The position numbers and the translations under genes were made by a program. Shown here in pieces: positions 45,289-57,900 of a stretch of 64,000 nucleotides of DNA (positions are counted from its first letter, which is position 1; each line of letters starts with the position of its first letter). This stretch comes from Usnea hakonensis (Eukaryota > Ascomycota > Lecanoromycetes > Lecanorales > Parmeliaceae), in contig BLJB01000040.1 of NCBI GenBank assembly GCA_013423325.1, forward strand, positions 248,001 to 312,000, given 5' to 3'. The notes beneath the pieces are model-generated. The model saw nothing but the letters and a program-made list of their open reading frames with translations. It was not told the DNA's origin and did no database searches.

Positions 45289-47191
45289 TTGGGTTTGTGC
45301 CGATCCCTTGCGAGGGTCACCATGAGAGCAAAATCGAAGGATAGGCATCGCTGGGCGGATGATCAAGGCGTCTGGGATATACAGAGGCAAGTTTCATATG
45401 TTCGCTTCACAAAGGTCCAAGATGAGACCATCTTACTGCGTCATTTGGGTAGCCTGGCAGTGCGGCTCTTGGAGCTTCGTTGCCTTCTCGAGACGGCCAA
45501 CAATTTCATCCCGCCATGAAGGCACAGCAAGAATCACGTTGGAAGCCTGATTATCATGGTACTTGTGTTACTTGTGGTGGAGTTACGACAGTCTTCTTTC
45601 AACAACGTTACCCGTCAATCTAGGTGTCTTCGATACGTCCATATTCGCTAATGTAGCTAGACATTGTGTCCGAATCTCTGGAGATCTCGTCTGATTTCGG
45701 CTGTGGATAATTATAATACAAATTTCAAATTTAGCTATCTCATGTGTCCCCAGTGCAACCGAGTATTAGAAGATCAATTCTCATTTCCAATAAACTTCAA
45801 TCATTCCTTGACAAAGGCACTGACTGAATCATGCATATAATGAATGTATCTTACTATAAAAAAGGTACCCAAAGATTGCTTCAATCCTACGACACTTAAC
45901 ACAACTCATTCACAGAATTCTGTCGTAGTCAAGTATACAAAAGAAAGATTTGAATGAAATTTGCTTTTGCTGGACATGCTATCTGTAAATCGACGACTTC
46001 CCCGTTTATCCTTGCCATGATGCCATCTGCAGGTACCACATTCCCTCCGTCTAGTGCTTCGAATCTTTACGCACGCTTGACCATACACGAAAGTAGGCTC
46101 TGGTCCCTCGATCACAGAAGTGCTGCCCCAGCTTGCTTTCCAGCCCGCCCTCCAACTTCCCATCGTTGACTCTTACCAGATCTTACACGGCCAGATTAGT
46201 AGTATCTTAGATCCAACTGCTTCCGACCTAAAAAATTTGGGGGGGGAAAGGAAGGAAGGTTCCACACACCTGCAAGGAGATAAGTTTTGAAGCACCCTCC
46301 CCACCAGAGTAATCGGAATCGAATTGTGCCACTGGGCTCTCCTCTCAAAGAAACCCGACAGGCACGCTGCGTATTGCACTAAAGTGTCACCATTCCCCAA
46401 AAAGGAAAGGCACACAATCTTCGCAATGGCTCTCCCATAGGAAGCTCCGCTTTCCCCCCCCCCTCCACCTGCCCCATAAGAACCCCGAAAGGCCAAAGAA
46501 GAGGAAGAGAAGAGAGAGGATACGGGTCCTGCGTTTCTGATGCCAGATTGCGACCGCTTTCGCGGCGGGCCCTCGCGGGCGGTACACGTTTCACCGGTCA
46601 AGGTAATGTGTGGTAGTGTGAAGATTACTCCGAATTTCTCATTTGCATAGACCATCTCCCATGTGAGGGGAAGACGGGATACCAGTTGTGTGGACAACGG
46701 GTATCTCTTTGTGAGCAAAGAAACGCAGCGATGGTGGTGAGGGTGCTTGAAGGAGGGAGAATAAACGATGAGTCAAGGAACATTTTATTTACGAAGAAAC
46801 CCAATTTTTTTTAGTGTGAGCCGGGTGCTGCCGAAGAGCAGCCGGCGCTACCAGTACTAGTCAGTCCAGTGCAACATGTCAGGACTCAGGCTTGCATAAT
46901 GCATAAAAGCCATTGTGGGTTTCCCCAGGATCCTCCTTATCGATGTATGTTTATCAGCCTACTAGTAACAATAAAATCAAGTGGCAACTGTAACAAGTGT
47001 TTAACCAGGACTGAGCTAAACTTTTACGGTCTAGAATCTGATGCCTCAGACTCAGATTGTCCTCTACAGTTGAATTACGTGCAAGCTCAAATTCTCTCGA
47101 AATCGTCCTTGTCAAATCTAGCCACTGTCGACTTGTCACATTTGTCCCATTCTCTATAGTACCCTTGACTAATATATTGTACTACTACAAC
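45289..47191. other. 1.9-kb intergenic region
   Basis: Contains a minus-strand open frame at 46173-46718 (181 codons) rich in Gly/Ser/Arg that starts in low-complexity sequence and has no recognisable motif; I do not call it. No other candidate. Confidence 0.45.
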
Positions 47192-49029
47192 ATGCCTCCA
47201 ATGTCTCAAGCAGCGACAAAGCGAGGTCCATCCGTTCTAGTGAGTCTTCTCCCAAAGTCGAATAACCTTGTATCTGTACCATGGAAGCTCCCATTACTCA
47301 CATCTCCCTTCTCATAGGTCACCGACTCGCGCGAACAGCGCAACTCTCAAAATCGCCCTGCCCAAATGCTGATGCGTCAGAATTCTCGTTTCATAACTGT
47401 CGACAGTGTCCTCCAGTATGCATCCGACATCCCCTCAATGCAACAACGACAACCTAGTATTCGACCCCGCGCCCTCCGCACAGGCTCTGGCAAACCCGCA
47501 GATCCCAAGCTCGCAGGGCGGCTAGTGCCGCAATTGATGCCTGCCCGAAGTACTAAAGTTAGCGAGAAACTGGTGCTCCTACCGGAAACTGCGACGGAGG
47601 AAGCAGAAATAGGGGAGAAAGCGGATTATGAAGAGGATAACGAAGCGTTACCGACAAAAGATGATGAAGAGGTCTTGAGGAGAACAGGAGGCAAGAAGGG
47701 GAAAAGCTATGCCGAGAGATTACCAAAAGCGAGGAGAGCAGAGAAACTGGCAAGGGTCACCGCGTACTGTACCGCACAGGCCTATAAGCTGAAAGGGAGT
47801 GCAAGCTTTTTAAAGGGGAAACATTCTGCTCGGACAAAGCTTTACGATGACTGCCTTTACGTTGTGTATCACCTTCCATTACTGCCAGGAGGCGGAGGCT
47901 ATAGGATTAGGAGTAGTCCGGTGCTGAAGAGTCCAGGCGGAAAAGTCATTCTAGACGAGGAGATCGAGAGAAGCGAATTACGGGATTATGGGGAAGGCTA
48001 CTTTGACGAAGACGGAGGTGAGAGCTTCGGTGTACGAGACACTGAGCACGAAGAGAGTCCTAAAAGAATGGAGGATGGCCATCTCCCGAATGGGAATAGG
48101 CCACATGAGACCGGAGAGTTTGAAGCTTCTGCACGGTCAACAAGTCCATCTAGGGCAGCAAACAAGGCTTTAAGGTTTGCCGAGATGTTCGTGTTTTCTT
48201 ACGGAGTGGTGGTGTTTTGGAATTTCTCTGAGCGGCAGGAGAAAGATATCTTGGCGGACCTCACCTTTTCGGAATCCGAGACAGGACTGTCATTGGTGAA
48301 TGGCCCCCAAAGAGAAGAGGATTTCGAAACAGAGGAATTCCATTTCGAATACTCCCCAGAGACGCCTAGACCGAGGGTCTTCAATGATATGATTACCTTG
48401 AGGAGCGGAGACCACATGATCAAGCTGGCAATGTCTCATGCTATAGCTCAAAGCACAAAGCTAAATTTCTTCGAGCAGAGAATGGCAAACCAGATGATCG
48501 AAGCTCAGCATGTACCGAAGCGGTTAGCTTTGACTGGGAACCTGGGCATGAAAAGGGAGGAAGTCATCCGGATTCTTGGAGCGCTCTTCCAAAGCCGTGT
48601 GGATGTCAATCTGTCCTCCAACATGCTCGACGTGCCCAACTTCTTCTGGGACAGCGAGCCTACCCTTCACCCTCTATACTATGCCGTCCGCGAATACCTC
48701 GAGATCAAGCCCCGGATTCAGGTGCTCAACGAGCGCTGCAGGGTTTTTCTAGACCTTGCTGAAATCCTGTCTGATTCGATTGCGGACAATAAGATGTCTA
48801 GTAAGCCTATTCCCCGTGCTTGAAGCCCCGATGCGGTAATCACTCAAGTATTTGAGCTAACAAAAAGCGTCATGCAGGCCTGACATGGATAATAATCGTT
48901 CTCATTGTCCTCTCAATCTTCGTGACCTGCTCCGAGGTCTTCCTACGATTCGGTATCCTCTCCAACCATGGCGCGAAAGCAAAGGGATTGCCAATGTGCG
49001 TGATGCCAGACAAGGATGGTCTTCTGTGA
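47192..49029 (+). CDS. RMD1/RMD8 family (DUF155) membrane protein
   Basis: Three exons: 47192-47239, 47318-48800 and 48878-49029, 560 residues. After a disordered acidic N-terminus, the DUF155 domain spans about residues 140-510: ARVTAYCTAQAYKLKG, YDDCLYVVYHLPLLPG, EMFVFSYGVVVFWNFSERQE, FNDMITLRSGDHMIKLAMSH, QSTKLNFFEQRM and DVPNFFWDSEPTLHPLYYAV. The last exon adds the C-terminal membrane helix TWIIIVLIVLSIFVTCSEVF and a short lumenal or cytosolic tail. The splice at 48801-48877 (phase 1, GTAAGC) is needed to reach that helix; without it the frame ends PIPRA. Yeast relatives Rmd1 and Rmd8 are required for meiotic division under some conditions and mitochondrial relatives (RMND1) support translation. 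The exact role here is unknown; membrane anchoring suggests a non-mitochondrial Rmd8-like member. Confidence 0.88.
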
Positions 49030-49397
49030 AGTACTAAACTAGGACGAGATGGGCACTTCTGGTGATACAACGAATCGTGACTTATTTGCTGCTTGCTTAT
49101 GTTTACGAATTGACATGCTATTTCGCTTCTGCATCTAGCGCGGCGCTGGGTGGATCCTTATCATAAACTTTTTCGAGCTCTACGGCTAAGCATAACATGT
49201 ATCTAAGAAGCTCCTTGTTTGTACATAAATTTTTTCCTCACATAGGGACTGTGAGAGTCTTTGAGATACCAAGACGATAGCCATCGGCTTAACATCATTA
49301 CTGACAAATCTGATAGATGAATGTGGGAAAGTGTGAAAGTCCCGACGGCATTAAAGCAAAGCTCATATGGGTCGCCCAGTAGGCAGCCAAACTAAAC
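49030..49397. other. spacer between convergent genes
   Basis: Tail-to-tail with RAD1; nothing recognised. Confidence 0.5.
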
Positions 49398-50451
49398 CTA
49401 CTCGAAACCCACTGCTTCACCAACCTCGGTCCCCTCTTCACCTTCATCCTCTTCAGGTAAGAAAGGCAAAAATCGAAAATCCACAAAGCTGAAACCCCCA
49501 CCTTCCACCTCAATCATAAATTGCAAGCTCAGCACTCCTTGTTCGTCACTCCTGATACTGACCTTCGATGCGATGGCCATGGCTCTACTCGCACCTTTGA
49601 TGAGTGAGTATTTGTACTTGTTCACTGTCTTTCTCGGTACCTGGAACGTCTCAAGCAGCTGGGGATCGTTGCTGAATTCAACAGTTGCCGAGCCCAGTGG
49701 ACCGCTAGACGAGAGGGTAAAGTATGGCGCCATGGGAGAAGAGACGATAGTCAAATGTGAAGGCATTGTGGGCGAAAGCTCGTTAATGGCATCGTGCAGC
49801 CAGCTAGCCCGCATTATAATTTTTTGTGCTATGGCGTCTTTCTGTAGCGGGATCTCTTCCTGGAAGTCGGGCTCATAGGTAGTCAATTCGCAGGTGGTCG
49901 TCACTCCCGTTTCTTCCAAGATGATACATAGTGGCTCGCCTGCAGCAGCATAGCTTAGGCGGCATATACCGTTCATACCCAGGACGCGGTTATCAAAGGC
50001 TCCAGATGATCCACCACGTGTAGAAAAGCCATTCATGCTATTGTAATTTGGGTCACGATTGGACCAACGATCCTTGTTATCATTGATGCCGAAAATTTGA
50101 AGGGTTTCGAGAAGAGATGACAGGGATATTTGAAAGGGCGTTGGCTCGAAATCTTCAGTATCTTCGTGGGGAGGAGGGGAGTATGTATATGCCGTGAACA
50201 GTGCTTTGTCAAGGAAGGCAATACCTTTCATTCCATTCAGCATCTTTGACAGTGATCCAATACCACACGGACTGACCTTGCATTGCTCGGGCTTCTTCCA
50301 CTGTGAAGCGTAATCCATCCTTTGTGATCTGGACATGAGCTTTGGGAACAAAATTGATACAGCGGAGAAGTTGAAAGAGCTGACGGGCAGAACCTGAGAC
50401 TGCACTAAAGAGGGGTGCTGCGTTGTTTGCAATGGCATCTGTAGAGGCCAT
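49398..50451 (-). CDS. RAD1: Rad1 subunit of the 9-1-1 checkpoint clamp
   Basis: Two exons, 50451-50277 and 50224-49398, with a 52-nt intron (GTCAGT...GAAAG), give 333 residues. The first exon encodes PLFSAVSGSARQLFQLLRCI, FVPKAHVQITKDGLRFTVEE and ends at ARAMQ; the second begins GIAFLDKALFTAYTY. This is the start of the PCNA-like fold of Rad1. Further landmarks are FQISLSSLLETLQIFG, EPLCIILEETGVTTTCELTT, IIMRASWLHDAINELS, SGPLGSATVEFSND and the end FVDFRFLPFLPEEDE. Rad1 joins Rad9 and Hus1 as a heterotrimeric ring loaded at damaged DNA that recruits the ATR-type kinase. The name refers to fission-yeast Rad1/human RAD1 (yeast Rad17), not the budding-yeast endonuclease. The gene is divergent from GCN5 with about 800 nt between starts. 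Confidence 0.93.
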
Positions 50452-51250
50452 GCTGAGATGTCTTTCCGGAGCAAACATGCACGAAATTGTAGAGATTGGC
50501 AGATGCGGAGAACCGTTAAAGAGACCGGTAACGAAGGTATGTGGGTATCAAATGATAATATTGTACAAAGCCGACATAGCTCCTCCGATGTAAAGACGCT
50601 CAGAGCTCCTTCTTAGACGTAAACACCGACTGCGCAGATCATGAATACTGATCCAAAACTGCAACACGGTCAGATGCATTCTTTGTCACACGTCAAGCAA
50701 ACTTACCCAAAAGCCAACGATGCAGGCACACCAAGTAATGGAATGTTTTTGAATGAACGATCTTCCCAGGTATTAATTCTACTCTCAACCTTCTGCACGG
50801 CTGAACTTACTCAGTCCGAATAGACCAGTCAACAGGAAAGCTTCACGAGTCAGCAGTTGCTTTGCAAGAATTGAGCATTTGCGTACCTATTAGCAGGAGA
50901 GTAAAGCCCACCAAGAACTGCCTTTCTTTGGGAACAAGAGGAGAAAACGGGCTGCTGGCTGCTCCCTCCCACACTTCACTCAACGACATTGATTATTGCG
51001 GCCTTCGGATAAGTGAAAGTGAAAGTGGAAGTGGAAGTGTGATCGGCACAATGGTGCGCAAGTGTGTGCTTGTGGAATTGGAAGAGCAGTAACGAAGGGT
51101 TTTGCTCATGTTTTTCTCAGGACAACTTTACCTTCCAGCGGCTCCGTTCCGGCATGCTTGCCAAGGCGCACTAGTCCCCGATGCAGTCTGCGCCATTATC
51201 TCCGACGACAAAATCGCGATTTGCTGACTGAAACAGGAACACCATGCAAG
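50452..51250. promoter_or_regulatory. divergent promoter region of RAD1 and GCN5
   Basis: Contains tandem GTGAAA/GTGGAA hexamers at about 51010-51038. Open frames are short and unsupported. It could also hold an untranslated first exon of GCN5. Confidence 0.45.
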
Positions 51251-52637
51251 ATGGCACCAATGGTGCTGGAGCGTGCGTACCCCTTGTAGAGAGACTCGAT
51301 GAGTTCGACGAGGGACTAACCTTGCCCAGACTCCAAGCGCAAAGCCAGCGATCAGTTGGGCAGTGAAAGCCCGATCAAGCGTGTTAAGAACTCCCACTCT
51401 ACGACAATAACACCAGAAGCCGAGGGCAAACCTAGAGTCGTACCTTTTCCAGAGAAGGTTCGTACAGTCGCTATTATTCAATGGGTATGGAATGGTCTGA
51501 CCAATAGCGAAAGCCTGCAGTTGCGGAGGAGCGCAATGGCGAGATTGAGTTTCGGGTTGTCAACAACGACAATAGCAGGGAGAGTCTCATCATTTTAACC
51601 GGGCTCAAATGCATCTTCCAAAAGCAGTTGCCTAAAATGCCGAAGGACTACATAGCCCGACTGGTCTATGACCGGACCCATCTCTCGATAGCTATCGTCA
51701 AGAAACCGCTTGAAGTTGTTGGGTATACTCGGACCCTTCCGTTCAAAGGCGCTCGCTGACACTGTTCAGAGGCATCACATATCGACCTTTTAACAGCCGC
51801 GAGTTTGCTGAAATAGTCTTCTGCGCAATCTCTTCCGACCAGCAGGTCAAAGGTTACGGCGCGCATCTCATGTCCCACCTGAAAGACTACGTCAAAGCCA
51901 CTTCGCCAATCAAACATTTCCTCACGTACGCCGACAATTATGCAATAGGCTATTTTAAGAAGCAAGGCTTCACGAAAGAGATTACCCTCGAGAAACCGAT
52001 ATGGATGGGATATATCAAAGACTACGAAGGCGGAACAATAATGCAATGCACCATGGTTCCACGTATTCGCTATCTCGAAGTTGGGCGAATGCTGCTTAAG
52101 CAGAAAGAAGCAGTCGCCGCCAAAATTCGTGCCTTCTCGAAAAGCCATATTGTCCACTCTCCGCCAAAAGAATGGAAGAATGGACCCTGCAAGATTGATC
52201 CCATGTCTATCCCGGCCATCAAAGCTTCTGGCTGGTCGCCTGACATGGATGAACTCGCTCGCCAGCCACGCCATGGACCGAATTACAATCAGTTGTTGCA
52301 TTTACTCAACGATATGCAGAACCACGGCTCCTCTTGGCCCTTCTCGCAGCCTGTCAATAGAGATGAGGTTGCGGACTACTACGATGTGATCAAGGAGCCC
52401 ATGGACCTAAGCACGATGGAGCAGAAGCATGAGAAAGACTTGTATCCCACGCCAGATGATTTCATCAAGGACGCGAAGCTCATCTTTGATAATTGTCGAA
52501 AGTACAACAATGAGACTACACCGTACGCGAAAAGCGCGAACAAGCTGGAGAAGTTCATGTGGAGTCAGATCAAGCTAGTTCCGGAGTGGTCGGTCAGTGT
52601 ACCCCCTGTCGATCCGCTGCCTATAAAGATAAACTAA
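51251..52637 (+). CDS. GCN5: Gcn5-type histone acetyltransferase with bromodomain
   Basis: Four exons: 51251-51272, 51330-51457, 51508-51722 and 51770-52637; 410 residues, normal for fungal Gcn5. The first intron has GTGCGT, an ACTAAC branch site and CCCAG. The start ATG (MAPMVLEHSKRKASD) is the nearest in frame but another 5' exon is possible. The basic tail is followed by the GNAT domain: EIEFRVVNNDN, LTGLKCIFQKQLPKMPKDYI, catalytic Glu136 in REFAEIVFCAIS, the acetyl-CoA loop QQVKGYGAHLM, and YADNYAIGYFKKQGF. The bromodomain (about 291-400) has WPFSQPVNRDEVADYYDVI and the acetyl-lysine-binding Asn in CRKYNNETTPY. It is the SAGA/ADA catalytic subunit acetylating histone H3 in the nucleus, with the bromodomain reading acetylated tails. 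Confidence 0.94.
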
Positions 52638-53077
52638 CTCCCCTCGAGCATTTGGCTGAATGAATTGATTTTGTGGCTTTGTAATCGGCGTTTTGGGAGT
52701 AAGGTTGACGAAAGGAGATACCCATGCATTGGAAAGAGGAAATCGTTGCGGCCAATAGGTGGACTTATTTGGAGGTGCCACAGACACTTTGATTGACCTA
52801 CTTCAATCCTTCTTCTCCGTCTGCGATTCCTCATGTAAGATTAGGCGCTTTTCACCTATCGTTTATTTTCGCCATCACGGTAGTAACAAATAAGTCTCTC
52901 ACAAGACCCTGACCATGCAATGACCCTGTCCATGATCCTGTCCTCTCACTCAAGCTTTAGCGAAAATGGACCCGTGAGGGCAAGCTTGTCTATGTCACGA
53001 ATAATTAGACCGACGATAGACCTTCCAATCCCCAAGACAGGCCTAATCGATTGATCGGTGTGATCGCTCAGGCCGAC
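52638..53077. other. spacer between convergent genes
   Basis: Nothing recognised; the two flanking genes end here. Confidence 0.5.
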
Positions 53078-53936
53078 TCAATTACCACCGCCTAACCTCC
53101 TACCAAGTCCGCTCAAGAAGTTCCCTCCACCCCTCTTTGCACCCCGCAATCTTCGCCCACCTTCATCGATATCCATCTCTTCCGCTTCCTCTCCTCCTCT
53201 CTTTTTTCCGTCTTCATTGTCCCCCATCTTCTTCGCGACGGCCTTCTCATGCTCCGCATCCCTCTTCCTCTGTTCCTGGGCCTTCCTCCTGATCTCTCGG
53301 ACCTGTCCTTCGATCTCGCCCAGCACGCTCACGCAACGGCTATCCCAGTCCTCCAGTACTGAAACCATCCGAGGAACAGAGCCAGGTCTCAGGTCTCGTA
53401 GAGGGGCAACGGATGCGACATCAACATGCTGGGACAGGGTATCGAGTTTTGCCGTGACTAGTCCGGCGTAGATAGAGCTTATGACGAGGTCTTCCAGGGC
53501 GCGAGTGGTGGGAAGAGAGAGCTCGGAAAGCAAGTGCGCGTAGCTAAGGGTGGAGGGGGACGTGGCGAGGGAGAGCAAAGTGAGTTGGCGGAGCTTCTGT
53601 ACTTGTACGTCTGAGAGGTTTGGGAGATTCGGTGTTTCTAGACAGGACAGATTGGCATATGAGTTTTGCGCAAGGGGTTTCAGACTGACCTGTGTAGTCA
53701 GACCACGTCCCCCAGGCAAAGATGTGCAAGAGGGTGAGGTAAGGTGCGTAGTCTTCCGATGCTGTTTGCAGAGCTTGGATATTCGGGGTCTGAAGGAGCT
53801 CGGCGAAGACGAAAGTGTTGGGTGCGGATGTAGCTTGGGTAATGAGGTCGGCGGCTGCTCGTGGTGAGTTTGCGGATTTGGAGAGGAGGATGTAGGGTTC
53901 GAGGGCGTTCAAAGCTTTCTGTTGTGTTTGCTCCAT
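53078..53936 (-). CDS. csn7: COP9 signalosome subunit 7 (PCI domain)
   Basis: Two exons, 53936-53690 and 53637-53078, with a 52-nt intron (GTCAGT...GTCTAG); 268 residues. The join gives LLHIFAWGTWSDYTETPNLP, the conserved core of subunit 7. Before it lies FVFAELLQTPNIQAL; after it the PCI winged-helix part, QVQKLRQLTLLSLA, YAHLLSELSLPTTRALEDLV and SSIYAGLVTAKLD. A coiled coil (SRCVSVLGEIEGQVREIRR) follows and the tail is acidic, then Gly/Arg-rich (RGAKRGGGNFLSGLGRRLGG). The COP9 signalosome removes Nedd8 from cullins and in moulds controls development and secondary metabolism. The coding strand is C-rich near its 5' end and G-rich near its 3' end. Start chosen as the first Met before QTQQKALNALEPYI. 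Confidence 0.92.
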
Positions 53937-54980
53937 CGAATCGAGTCCTAGGAGTAGTCTCTATTGGATAACCACGGTGACGGCGTGTATCTTTGCTCTA
54001 GCGGTGACAGGGGAGACAAACACGCAGCTGTAACAGACGCACCGTCGGCACGTTGAAGGTAAAGTAAGGTAGGTACCTACCTTACTGTAGGTAGATAAAG
54101 TACCTGCTCACAAGGTTGGTGTTATCGATTAGGGTTAGGGCAGATCGCCACTTCCTCTTGCCGGGTTACTCGGTCCACGTTTTAGGGCGCAGTCCACGCA
54201 AGTCTACGAGATCAGTATGTCAGACGGTTGGACCTTTACTGCACGCCGCTGATGCTCTAATTTTATTGAGACCCTGATTCTACTTTAGACAATTAGCCTT
54301 CTTAGCTGACGGCCCCATTGCATGACTGCGTGGTTGCGCAAGCTTTCCGTTGGTACCTGAAAATGGCAGAAGGAAATCAAAGTAGTACTACTGGGTACCT
54401 TTCGGCTCACCAAGGCCCCCACGCTCATGCTCGGGCTACTATGATTGTGATCGATTCAATAATTGCTTCTCGTGCGCTGTGTGAGGATTACCCTGCTACT
54501 CGTTGAGCTGTGAAGGCAACGATGCCCTCGTTTGCTAGTGTTGTACTCTATAGCACAGACGCAGTTTGTACGGATTACCACTGCCAATCATCAATAATAA
54601 TGGTCATTGCAATGCCAAATTAATTTTCTTCGGTGAACATTTAAATCGGGTAAGCTGCCACTAGCGGCAAAACGAAATACGGCGCCGAGGCCACCGCTCG
54701 GTCATAGAACAATTACATACAAGCGTCTGACAAAGACCGCATCCTTCTCTCATTTTTAACTTGTTCATGACTTGCTGTGCCTTTGTATATACCAGCCGTT
54801 CCTCCTCCAATACCCATCCTCTTTGTTTTCTCCTTCTCTATTTGCCTTTTCATTATGTCTTTTAACAATCATAGACCGCCGACTTCTCTGGAACGTTTTC
54901 TGAACCCACAATACTCTTAGTCAACCACTGACCGCTAAACCTTTCTTCGTCGCGATTTTCTACTTATTCTAGCCCCCACC
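53937..54980. promoter_or_regulatory. divergent promoter region of CSN7 and copper ATPase
   Basis: Contains the 24-bp palindrome listed separately and a pyrimidine-rich stretch just before the ATPase ATG (CCCCCACCATGG context). No gene supported. Confidence 0.45.
54063..54086. repeat. 24-bp perfect palindrome
   Basis: Centred on GGTACC with arms AGTAAGGTAGGT / ACCTACCTTACT, 127 nt upstream of the CSN7 start. It is followed by GTAGGTAGATAAAGTACCTG. It may be a binding site, a cruciform or a remnant of a dispersed repeat. Confidence 0.8.
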
Positions 54981-57900
54981 ATGGCTTCAGCTCCACACAT
55001 GGCGACTACAACTTTACGGGTGGATGGAATGACGTGCGGCGCATGCACGTCCGCAGTGGAGAGCGCTTTCAAAACTGTAGATGGAGCCGGCAGCGTCTCC
55101 GTAAGCTTGGTCATGGAAAGAGCGGTGGTTCAGCACGATCCGCAAATCCTATCTCCAGAAAAGGTTCGAGATATTATCGAGGATCGGGGATTTGACGCCG
55201 AGGTTCTTGCTACCGACATTCCCATCGTCTCAGAAATAGCGGAAACATCCATCGACAGCAAGGGTGATACAGAGGCGACCGCGGCTAATCTATCCACTAC
55301 GACGCTGGCAGTCGAGGGTATGACTTGTGGTGCCTGTACCTCAGCCGTTGAGGGTGGCTTCAAGAATGTTGCAGGCATCAAGTCGATGAGCATCTCTCTT
55401 CTTTCGGAACGCGTGGTTGTCGAACACGATCCTTCCCTTATCACCCCCGAAGCGATCGCCGAAATCATCGAAGATAGGGGGTTTGGCGCCGAGATACTGG
55501 AGACCCAAGTCTCAACCACAGTATCGCGCTCAGGGCTAAATTACCAGACGTCGAATCGATCGAAAGTCGATTTGACCACCACAACAGTAGGAATCGAGGG
55601 TATGACCTGTGGTGCCTGCACCTCAGCTGTCGAAGGTGGTTTCGCGGACGTGGAAGGCCTGGTGCAGTTCAACATCAGTCTCTTAGCTGAACGAGCAGTA
55701 ATAGTTCACGACCCAGCGAAGCTTTCGCCCGAGCAAATTTCGGAAATCATTGAAGATCGTGGTTTTAGTGCTAAGCTTATATCCTCACAACGTGGCTCGG
55801 TAGAACAAATGACAGGGACGCGGAACGTGCAATTGAAGGTCTTTGGGCTTCCCACTTCGTCCTCTGCGACTGCACTTGAAGATGCACTGCGTCGTCTTCC
55901 TGGCATTTCTCACGCTGTAGTCCATCTTGGGACGTCCCGAGTCAATATTAGTCACAATCCTTCCTTGACTGGCCTTCGAATGCTGGTGGAAACCATAGAG
56001 AAGATGGGATACAACGCCCTCCTTGCAGACGCTGATGATAACAATGCACAGCTAGAGTCGTTGGCTAAGACTCGCGAAATACAAGAATGGCGGCGTGCTT
56101 TCTGGTACTCCTTTTCCTTCGCTATACCGGTCTTTCTAGTCAGTATGGCCATACCTATGATCGTCCCGCGGCTGGACTTTGGCTCCTTTCTGCTCTGGAC
56201 TCCCGGACTGTACCTCGGCGATGTGATTTGCCTTATTCTCACTATACCTGTCCAGTTTGGGATTGGTAAACGCTTCTACATTTCTTCCTACAAATCATTA
56301 AAGCACGGTTCGCCGACCATGGATGTGCTTGTCACTCTGGGCACTTCCGCCGCTTTCTTCTTTAGCACCGCAGCAATGATTGTGTCCGTCTTGATTCCTC
56401 CGCACACCCGTCCGAGCACAGTGTTCGAGACAAGTAGCATGCTCATCACGTTCATCACTCTAGGTCGTTATTTAGAGAATCGAGCAAAGGGCCAAACGTC
56501 AAAAGCGCTTTCAAGACTGATGTCTTTGGCACCTTCAATGGCTACGATCTACGCTGATCCTATCGCTGCTGAAAAAGCAGCCGAGAACTGGGACGCTGCT
56601 GTACCCAGTGATCTTTCGGAGAAGAAGGGTCCGATTACCAACGATCACCATACCAACGCAGCTGAAGAAAAGATCATTCCTACAGAATTGATTGAAGTTG
56701 GGGACATCGTGATCTTGCGTCCTGGCGGCCAAGTCCCAGCGGATGGCACAGTCACTCGAGGTCAGAGCTACTTCGATGAAAGTATGGTGACTGGAGAAGC
56801 AGTCGAGATCTTGAAAAGGCCGGGAAGCGATCTCATGGCTGGGACCGTCAACGGAGCCGGTCGTATTGACTTTCGCGTAACTCGAGCAGGCCGGGACACG
56901 CAGCTGAGCCAAATTGTTAAGCTAGTCCAGGAAGCCCAAACCAGTCGAGCGCCAATTCAACGTATGGCCGATGTTGTAGCGGGCTACTTTGTACCCACGA
57001 TCATCGCTCTTGGGTTGTTGACCTTCGTCTCATGGATGGTGCTGAGCCATGTGCTACCACCATCTGAATGTCCAGAAGTTTTCCTCAAACCCGAGAGCGG
57101 TGGCAAATTCATGGTCTGTCTTAAGCTTTGTATCTCTGTCATTGTATTTGCCTGTCCATGTGCACTGGGTCTCAGTACTCCAACGGCCGTCATGGTCGGC
57201 ACAGGAGTTGGAGCGGAACAAGGAATTCTGGTCAAAGGTGGATCTGCTCTCGAAATCGCAACCAAAATCACCCATGTCGTCTTCGATAAGACAGGAACTC
57301 TGACCATGGGGAAGATGAGTGTTCCAGAAGCTCAACTTGAGCAGATCTGGGAAGCAAACGACTGGCGGCGAAAGCTTTGGTGGTCATTGGTAGGCTTGGC
57401 AGAGATGGGAAGCGAACATCCAATCGGCAAGGCTATCGTTAACACCGCAAAGATGGAATTGAATGTAGGAAGCGAAAGCATGATTGATGGCAGTGTCGGA
57501 GACTTCGAGATAAGCGTTGGCAAAGGTGTTTGTGCCAGCGTCGAACCAGCCTCGTCCGCCATGTCGAAACGCTACAAGGTCCATGTCGGCAACTTTTCCT
57601 ATCTTGATTCCCAAGGCGTTACCCTACCAGCTGAAGTTATACCCACCACTGCGACTGACTCGTTTACTGGTACCTCCAAAGTCCCACCGCCAGGTACCAC
57701 TCAGATCTACGTTGCTATCGACAATGCCTACGCAGGTGTTCTTTCCCTTTCCGACACAATTAAACCGAGTGCAGCCGCCACGATAGTGGCTCTAGATCGC
57801 ATGAACATTACGAGTTCTCTCGTCACTGGAGATCAATACTCTACTGCCGCCGCTGTCGCTGCTCGGGTTGGCATTCCGAAGGCCAGCATTCATGCTGGCG

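Noticed and set aside
46173..46718. 181-codon minus-strand ORF
   Set aside because: Low-complexity Gly/Ser/Arg composition, other-frame ORFs of similar size over the same bases, and no recognisable motif or splice partner.
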